Part shown: in pieces, positions 40,809 to 46,423 of the stretch | Numbering within the stretch: the first letter of the stretch is position 1 | Layout of the letters: each line of letters opens with the position of its first letter | Source of the DNA: an uncultured Acidobacteriota bacterium | Lineage (GTDB): Bacteria > Acidobacteriota > Blastocatellia > RBC074 | Direction: 5' to 3' | NCBI GenBank assembly: GCA_903862855.1 | Contig: CAIOZW010000173.1 | Coordinates: 1 to 46,423, forward strand | Length of the DNA: 46,423 bases | The notes under the pieces: model-generated | Told to the model about the DNA's origin: nothing | Databases searched by the model: none | What the model saw: the letters and a program-made list of their open reading frames with translations, nothing else | Program-made: the position numbers and the translations under genes

Positions 40809-42713
40809 TCAGAATCTCTGCCGTACCCCAAGACGCGCCGGCGTTGGGACGGTTGCCCGCCCTTCACTGCGCTTCAGTAACCATTTGATCATCGTCTCGG
40901 CGACCACTGAGTTTCCTGGCTCGCCGGGACGAACCTTGCCCGCCAGTGAGTCATCTGCCGCAATGAAGTCACTGTGATAATAGAGCCTTGCATTGATCGA
41001 TTGATCGAAGGGGGTGAGCTGCCGCGCCTCTTCAGTCTGGAATGTCCCGATTCGGTTGATCTCGGTAAAGTCAGTCACACCCGGAAAAGGGTTGTTGAGC
41101 CCCTGTGTAGTGGACTGTCTCGCAACATAGACCGGTATCTTCGCAATAGCCGACTTGTCGATATCGAGATTGAGGCCATTACCCGCCATCTTCAGAGTGC
41201 GAAACTGGCCCACCGTCCGCATGTCGATCTCATAGCGTTCTGCCGGGTACCAGTTGATGGCAATGAGATGTGAGGCATCGACCGTTTGCTCGCCACTCGA
41301 TGCAAAGCGATGCGTGACCGGAAGGATGTTGGTCCGCGCGGGCGCAAACGAGAGGGAGTCGAGCCAGAGCTGCGCCTTCCCAACCCTGTCCCCGATCGGT
41401 CCGCCGCCGCCACCTTCAAGCCATCCATATACCCTGGCCGGATCGACCTGTTCCGGGCCTGGCACACAGGGTGGCGAAGGTTTTGCCTGATCACACCTCG
41501 ACTCGGTCCCCGGCCGCGGCTTGAAGTCGAGCTGTCCCAGTCCCTCTCCAAGACGGGCCAGTAGTGGATTCTGCATTCCGAGTCCAGCCAGTGGATCAAT
41601 GTCGAATGAGATTCCCGCCCGCGCACGATTATTGAGCCTGATCGATCGCAGAAAGCGGTCACCAACCGGAATGCCCATTCCCACCGGTGAGAAGATCGAT
41701 TCGGCCTCCGGCCCCTGCAGGGCGAAGTAGAGCCCGGTAATCATCATCGACGCCGCTGCTGCCGGTCCGGAGAGGTTGCCCAGCAATCCACTCGCATCGG
41801 TATAGACCGATCCCTGACCTTTTCGCAACCGCTCGACCCGCTCAAGATAGTCTCGCTGCTGGGCCTCACTCATCGTCGTTGCGGCACCTGCCGCCGGCCC
41901 TCCATCAAGAAAGATCAGTCCGCTCAGCAGCTCGTGACCACGGCGCCCGTCGGCTCGCTTTCGCCCGGCATAGGCTCCGACAAAGCCTCCTCCCTGTGAA
42001 TGGCCGGCGAGAAAGATGTTCCGTGACCCGCTCCGCTCACCGATCAGCTCGATCATCCGGTCAAGATCTGCCGCTGCTGTCTCAAAGCCCCATTCAGCCA
42101 TAAAGCGGAGATCATCCTGCCTGAAAGGTCTCCAGACTGCGCCATCGCGCCCAACCAGTTTTGAGGCCGTGGCAAGTGGCCATCTACCCGACCGCTCCGG
42201 CTCGACCTCCAGGATCCCCGGGCCAAAATAGTATTCAGCCCCACGCCGCGGATCACCTGAACGACGCGACGTCAACGCACCCGTCGTATCAGCAAGATTC
42301 GCCCCACGCCGTTGCACAATCCAGACTTCAAGCCGGCAGGCTGTCATCCTCCTGCCAGCCGGACATTTCTCACCCGCCGCGCGGTGAACCAATTGTGACG
42401 CCAGAAAGAGCCAGTGGGATGGCGTACTTGCGAACCCCGGCATCGCCAGAAGAACCACATTGGCCGGTTGTGGACGCTCGCCATCCTGCGCCAACCTGAA
42501 ACGGAGAAAGGTTGCCTTGTCAAAACCAGCCGGAGTTCCAGTCGTCGAAGCACCGGGAATCTGCAGATACTCGGCCAGAACATCCGGAAATCCCGGCACC
42601 GTACTTCCACCCTTTGTCTTGACTGTCTCACCAGTCGTCGTGTAGGTCTGGGCCGATCCTGTCAGAGTCATCAGGATTGCCAGCAGCAACATTCCCGTCT
42701 TCTTTGCCATCAT
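40809..42713 (-). CDS. Secreted alpha/beta hydrolase-like protein
   Basis: Signal peptide MMAKKTGMLLLAILMTLTGSAQ; VVLLAMPGFASTPSHWLFLASQL; IFLAGHSQGGGFVGAYAG. Confidence 0.72.
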   Translation of the reverse strand: MMAKKTGMLLLAILMTLTGSAQTYTTTGETVKTKGGSTVPGFPDVLAEYLQIPGASTTGTPAGFDKATFLRFRLAQDGERPQPANVVLLAMPGFASTPSHWLFLASQLVHRAAGEKCPAGRRMTACRLEVWIVQRRGANLADTTGALTSRRSGDPRRGAEYYFGPGILEVEPERSGRWPLATASKLVGRDGAVWRPFRQDDLRFMAEWGFETAAADLDRMIELIGERSGSRNIFLAGHSQGGGFVGAYAGRKRADGRRGHELLSGLIFLDGGPAAGAATTMSEAQQRDYLERVERLRKGQGSVYTDASGLLGNLSGPAAAASMMITGLYFALQGPEAESIFSPVGMGIPVGDRFLRSIRLNNRARAGISFDIDPLAGLGMQNPLLARLGEGLGQLDFKPRPGTESRCDQAKPSPPCVPGPEQVDPARVYGWLEGGGGGPIGDRVGKAQLWLDSLSFAPARTNILPVTHRFASSGEQTVDASHLIAINWYPAERYEIDMRTVGQFRTLKMAGNGLNLDIDKSAIAKIPVYVARQSTTQGLNNPFPGVTDFTEINRIGTFQTEEARQLTPFDQSINARLYYHSDFIAADDSLAGKVRPGEPGNSVVAETMIKWLLKRSEGRATVPTPARLGVRQRF

Positions 42714-42782
42714 TTGCCCCCTTTTGCCGTCACTCAATCACCGTTGCCACACTTTTTGGCCACTCCCGTCTCCAGGTCGATG

Positions 42783-43619
42783 TCAGATCACGGTGGTAAC
42801 GATCTCTCGAATCCCGCGCTGCAACTCAGCATCATCAGTAATTGGACTGGCGATGGCGATCTCACAGGCTGTTACCGGAGCGATCCCACTTGCAATCATC
42901 TGTGCGGCATAGACCAGCAGACGCGTCGAGACCCCCTCCTCCAATCCATGTCCCTTGAGATTACGAACCTTCTCCCCGATCCGCACCAGATCGCGAGCCG
43001 TCGCTTCCGGTACACCTCCCTCACGGGCGACGATCTCCGTCTCTGCCTCAGCCGACGGATAATCGAACTCGATCGAGAGAAACCTCTGCCGTGTCGACTG
43101 CTTGAGATCCTTCAGGACGCTCTGGTAACCTGGATTGTATGAGATGACCAGCATGAAATCGTCAGGTGCGCTCAGTAACACCCCAAGTTTCTCGATTGGA
43201 AGAATGCGGCGATCATCGGTCAGTGGATGGATCAGCACTATCGTATCTTTTCGGGCCTCGACCACCTCGTCAAGGTAACAGATTGCTCCGTGGCGCACGG
43301 CCGTCGTCAATGGTCCGTCATGCCAGACTGTCTCCTCACCCTCGAGAAGAAACCTTCCAACCAGATCGGTCGCCGAGAGATCCTCGTGACAGGCAACGGT
43401 AATCAGCGGCCGTCCAAGACGCCAGGCCATCGCCTCGACAAATCTTGTCTTCCCGCAACCCGTCGGCCCTTTCAACATTACCGGCAGTTTTGCCCTGCAG
43501 GCCGTCTCGAAGATCGATACCTCGTCACGGACATTGAGATAGAATGGTTCCCTCGTCAGTCGATACTTCTCGATCGGCTGCTCCCGAACTATGGTCTTGT
43601 CAGATTCGCTCTGGCTCAT
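42783..43619 (-). CDS. CbbQ/NirQ/NorQ family AAA+ ATPase
   Basis: 278 aa; [93 protein letters not shown]. Confidence 0.93.
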   Translation of the reverse strand: MSQSESDKTIVREQPIEKYRLTREPFYLNVRDEVSIFETACRAKLPVMLKGPTGCGKTRFVEAMAWRLGRPLITVACHEDLSATDLVGRFLLEGEETVWHDGPLTTAVRHGAICYLDEVVEARKDTIVLIHPLTDDRRILPIEKLGVLLSAPDDFMLVISYNPGYQSVLKDLKQSTRQRFLSIEFDYPSAEAETEIVAREGGVPEATARDLVRIGEKVRNLKGHGLEEGVSTRLLVYAAQMIASGIAPVTACEIAIASPITDDAELQRGIREIVTTVI

Positions 43620-43889
43620 AATCTTTATGGTCGTTCCTGATTATTGTTCCTGAAGTGGGTTCGCTTCCATGCTAAAATCAAATGGTCAAAAATTGAATGG
43701 TCATCATATCATTGCGAGAGGTACTTTGTCAGTCGCACACTATTTGACTGAGCAGCTCTGTTGATAAGCGTGTTTCATCCGACGCGCCCTGAAGCTGCAG
43801 CGACCCCGATGAGTCGACCCTTTGATCGACCTGGTATCCGGGCTCTGTAATCAGACCCATGACTCTGAGGAGATGGAGAAGAGGTTTTC

Positions 43890-45017
43890 ATGATCGCCGT
43901 AGCCATGAGCGGCGGAGTCGATTCTTCGACAGCCGCGGCATTACTCAAGAATCAGGGAGAGGAGCTGGTCGGTTTCTCGATGCAGCTCTGGAACCAGCGT
44001 CGGATCAACGTCGGCCCGGATGGTGAACCGCTCCCTTCCCGTTGCTGTTCACTCGATGATCTCTATGATGCGCGTACCGTCGCGAACAGGCTCGGCTTTC
44101 CCTTCTATGTCGTCAACCTCGAGAGTGAGTTTGAGCGCGATGTCGTGCAGCCATTTGTCGTCAACTACCTCAATGGTCTCACTCCGAGTCCCTGTATCGC
44201 CTGCAACTCATTTCTCAAGTTCGATAAACTGGTCGAGCTGGCCCGCAGTGCCGAGGCCACAAAGGTCGCGACTGGCCATTATGCCCGCGTCACTTTTGAC
44301 GAGTCGAGCGGCCGATGGTGCCTCCTTCGGGCCGTCAATCGTGCCAAGGATCAGTCCTACTTTCTGTTTGAGCTGACCCAGGAACAGCTGAGCTATGCCC
44401 TCTTCCCCCTTGGTGAGATGACCAAGCAGGAGGTGCGTGAGATCGCTGAAAAGGCCGGCCTGCCTACGGCTGGCAAACCAGAGAGCCAGGAGATCTGTTT
44501 CGTCCCTGATGGCAACTACGCTCGTTTCATCGAGCGCTATCTGCTCGAAGAGCCGCGCTCACTGCCCGTCCTGAATCAGCCAAATGGCCAAATCGGACCG
44601 ATCTCGCCCGGAGATATTGTGACGCGGAATGGTGAGGTGCTTGGGCAGCATCAGGGCATCCACCGCTACACGGTCGGGCAGCGACGAGGACTTGGAATCG
44701 CGGCGCCTGATCCACTCTATGTTATCGAGGTCGATGCAATGCACAACCGGGTTGTGGTTGGGTCGAGTGAGGATCTGCTGAAGAATGAGATGCTGGTCAG
44801 GCGAATAAACTGGATTTCAATACCGTCATTGACCAGACCGCAGCGCGTCGAAGTAAGGATTCGTTCCCGTGCCGAAGAGTCCCCGGCAACACTCTATCCT
44901 TCCGATGATGGCGACGTCATTGTCCGATTCGATCAGCCACAGCGTGCAGTCACTCCGGGTCAGGCGGCAGTTTTCTATGATGGCGACATTGTTGTTGGTG
45001 GTGGATGGATTGCATGA
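43890..45017 (+). CDS. mnmA: tRNA-specific 2-thiouridylase MnmA
   Basis: 375 aa; [105 protein letters not shown]. Confidence 0.96.
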   Translation: MIAVAMSGGVDSSTAAALLKNQGEELVGFSMQLWNQRRINVGPDGEPLPSRCCSLDDLYDARTVANRLGFPFYVVNLESEFERDVVQPFVVNYLNGLTPSPCIACNSFLKFDKLVELARSAEATKVATGHYARVTFDESSGRWCLLRAVNRAKDQSYFLFELTQEQLSYALFPLGEMTKQEVREIAEKAGLPTAGKPESQEICFVPDGNYARFIERYLLEEPRSLPVLNQPNGQIGPISPGDIVTRNGEVLGQHQGIHRYTVGQRRGLGIAAPDPLYVIEVDAMHNRVVVGSSEDLLKNEMLVRRINWISIPSLTRPQRVEVRIRSRAEESPATLYPSDDGDVIVRFDQPQRAVTPGQAAVFYDGDIVVGGGWIA

Positions 45018-45105
45018 GAACAGTCCCAGAAAGAGCCGCTACTACATCATCAGATCGCATCTAGTCCCGTCCATAAAATCTCCCTGATCGACAAGGAGCC
45101 AGAGA

Positions 45106-45573
45106 ATGAACGATGTCAAAGTAAGCCTCAAGACTGCCGAAGGATTTCGAACCGTCATCACGGCCGGGCAGAATACGATTATCGCCGACGAGCCTGAATC
45201 ACACGGCGGACACGATGAGGGCATGGCACCCTACGAACTGCTCCTCTCTTCTCTCGGTGCCTGCACAGCCATGACTCTCAAGATGTATGTCGACCGAAAA
45301 AAGCTCCCGGTGACAAGCATCGAGGTCCATCTCAACTTCGAGAAGATCAAACCAGAGGATTGCGAGGGATGCTCTCCAGAGGAGATCGCCGGCAGAACCG
45401 AGATCCACTACATCAGCCGTATCATCTACGTCGAAGGGCAACTGACGACTGAACAAGAGGAGCGGCTCAAGTATGTGGCCTCACGTTGCCCTGTCCACCT
45501 CACACTCCATAGCAATCCCCACGTTGAAGACGCGCTGATCATCAGACCTCTTTCAAGTACTCTGCTGTTGTAA
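45106..45573 (+). CDS. OsmC family protein
   Basis: 155 aa; [59 protein letters not shown]...[10 protein letters not shown]. Confidence 0.92.
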   Translation: MNDVKVSLKTAEGFRTVITAGQNTIIADEPESHGGHDEGMAPYELLLSSLGACTAMTLKMYVDRKKLPVTSIEVHLNFEKIKPEDCEGCSPEEIAGRTEIHYISRIIYVEGQLTTEQEERLKYVASRCPVHLTLHSNPHVEDALIIRPLSSTLLL

Positions 45574-45680
45574 CCGTTATGGCCAGTCGGGCCAGCCAGG
45601 CAGAAGGCCTTTCCCTGCGCTTGCCGTCAATCTGGCAGGGTAGAGACCGCTTAGCGACCGGAGGGCCGCCGCAAGTCCCA

Positions 45681-45745
45681 AATAAAAGCCCCCACCAACT
45701 TCGACCTCCGGGTAGATTCCCGTTCAGCCAAAAGTGGTGGGGGGC
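45681..45745 (-). terminator. Strong intrinsic terminator for the minus-strand gene at the window end
   Basis: Minus strand GCCCCCCACCACTT...AAGTTGGTGGGGGC followed by TTTTATTT. Confidence 0.7.
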
Positions 45746-45768
45746 GTGGTCAGTTACTGCTGAACCGC

Positions 45769-46423
45769 TTACAGGGTCGGCGGACCGACCGGGATGGTGA
45801 TCGACGCTGCACTGCTCAGTGACAGGGTATGAAGCAGTCTTCCCTGGCTGAACCCGTTCGGATTCTGGTTGAGCATCACTCCGAGCATTCCTTCATCATT
45901 GCCCGTCGAGATCTTCAGCCAGCCCGTTCTTCCCGATGGAACCATCGACTCGAATCGCGGCGCCGTTCGCAACGAGCTTCCCGTCAGGATCGTCCTCATC
46001 TGGCAACTTCCTCCTGACATCGTGTAGCTCGCCGCTCTCTCCTGATCGTCATAGAGCAGTCCATACAGCGGTCCCAGTGGCAGTCCTCCTACTCCTGCCA
46101 GATTTCCTCCGATCCTTGTCAGCACCAGCATCGTCTGGTTTCCATCCGCTCTCGCCGGCACGCTGCTCATCGCCAGTGTCCGCGGCAACTCGTTATACCT
46201 GATTCCGTCAAACAGCAGATCCGTCGTCACGTCGCTCGGGCTGCAGGTCACCCCGCTTCCCGCCAGCTTCGCAATTCCGACCGCCGACAGATTCGCCGCG
46301 TGCCCGCTCTCAAACTTCACCAACACGCTTCCGATCAGGTTGTTGAAGAAGTCCGGACATCCGCTCTCATCCACGGCCACCGCAATCAGGTATCCCGTCA
46401 CCAGTGGATCCAGATCGCTTGCA
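45769..46423 (-). CDS. C-terminal part of a larger, probably secreted hypothetical protein (5' end outside window)
   Basis: Frame stays open to the edge (ASDLDPLVTGYLIAVAVDESGCPDFFNNLIGSVLVKFESGHAANLSAVGIAKLAG...), so the track start at 46401 (a GTG) is probably internal. Confidence 0.6.
   Translation of the reverse strand, partial: ASDLDPLVTGYLIAVAVDESGCPDFFNNLIGSVLVKFESGHAANLSAVGIAKLAGSGVTCSPSDVTTDLLFDGIRYNELPRTLAMSSVPARADGNQTMLVLTRIGGNLAGVGGLPLGPLYGLLYDDQERAASYTMSGGSCQMRTILTGSSLRTAPRFESMVPSGRTGWLKISTGNDEGMLGVMLNQNPNGFSQGRLLHTLSLSSAASITIPVGPPTL

Noticed and set aside
45106-45573. Second selenoprotein (OsmC-like families can carry Sec)
   Set aside because: This copy has ordinary Cys codons ([16 protein letters not shown]) and no in-frame UGA.

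Overview
The window is about 46 kb of chromosome-like, moderately high-GC bacterial DNA. Gene style (secreted S9 peptidases, zinc-ribbon/FHA signalling proteins, NorD/CbbQ pair) suggests an Acidobacteria-like host, but that is inference. I support about 29 protein-coding genes, one tRNA-Ile2(CAU), several intrinsic terminators and a few small repeat structures. Two items stand out. (1) At 7092-7646 (minus) a secreted AhpC/TSA-type peroxiredoxin is split in the ORF track. It is one continuous frame in which an in-frame UGA sits exactly at the peroxidatic Cys position (...[18 protein letters not shown]...), followed by a bacterial SECIS-like hairpin with G's in the apical loop. I call it a probable selenoprotein. 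(2) At 12765-20342 (plus) a six-gene collinear block encodes zinc-ribbon+FHA, Ser/Thr kinase+zinc ribbons+FHA, RDD membrane protein, zinc-ribbon+TM+TPR, FHA+GAF+PP2C phosphatase and PrsW-type intramembrane protease+zinc ribbons+FHA. It looks like a self-contained kinase/phosphatase/protease signalling module sharing FHA and zinc-ribbon parts, and is the best candidate for an undescribed system. Other points: a cyclophilin-penicillin acylase fusion, a six-copy 25-bp tandem array that may be an IS21-type end, a 21-nt palindromic unit present twice, and several start-site corrections. All calls are from reading the sequence; no database search was run.
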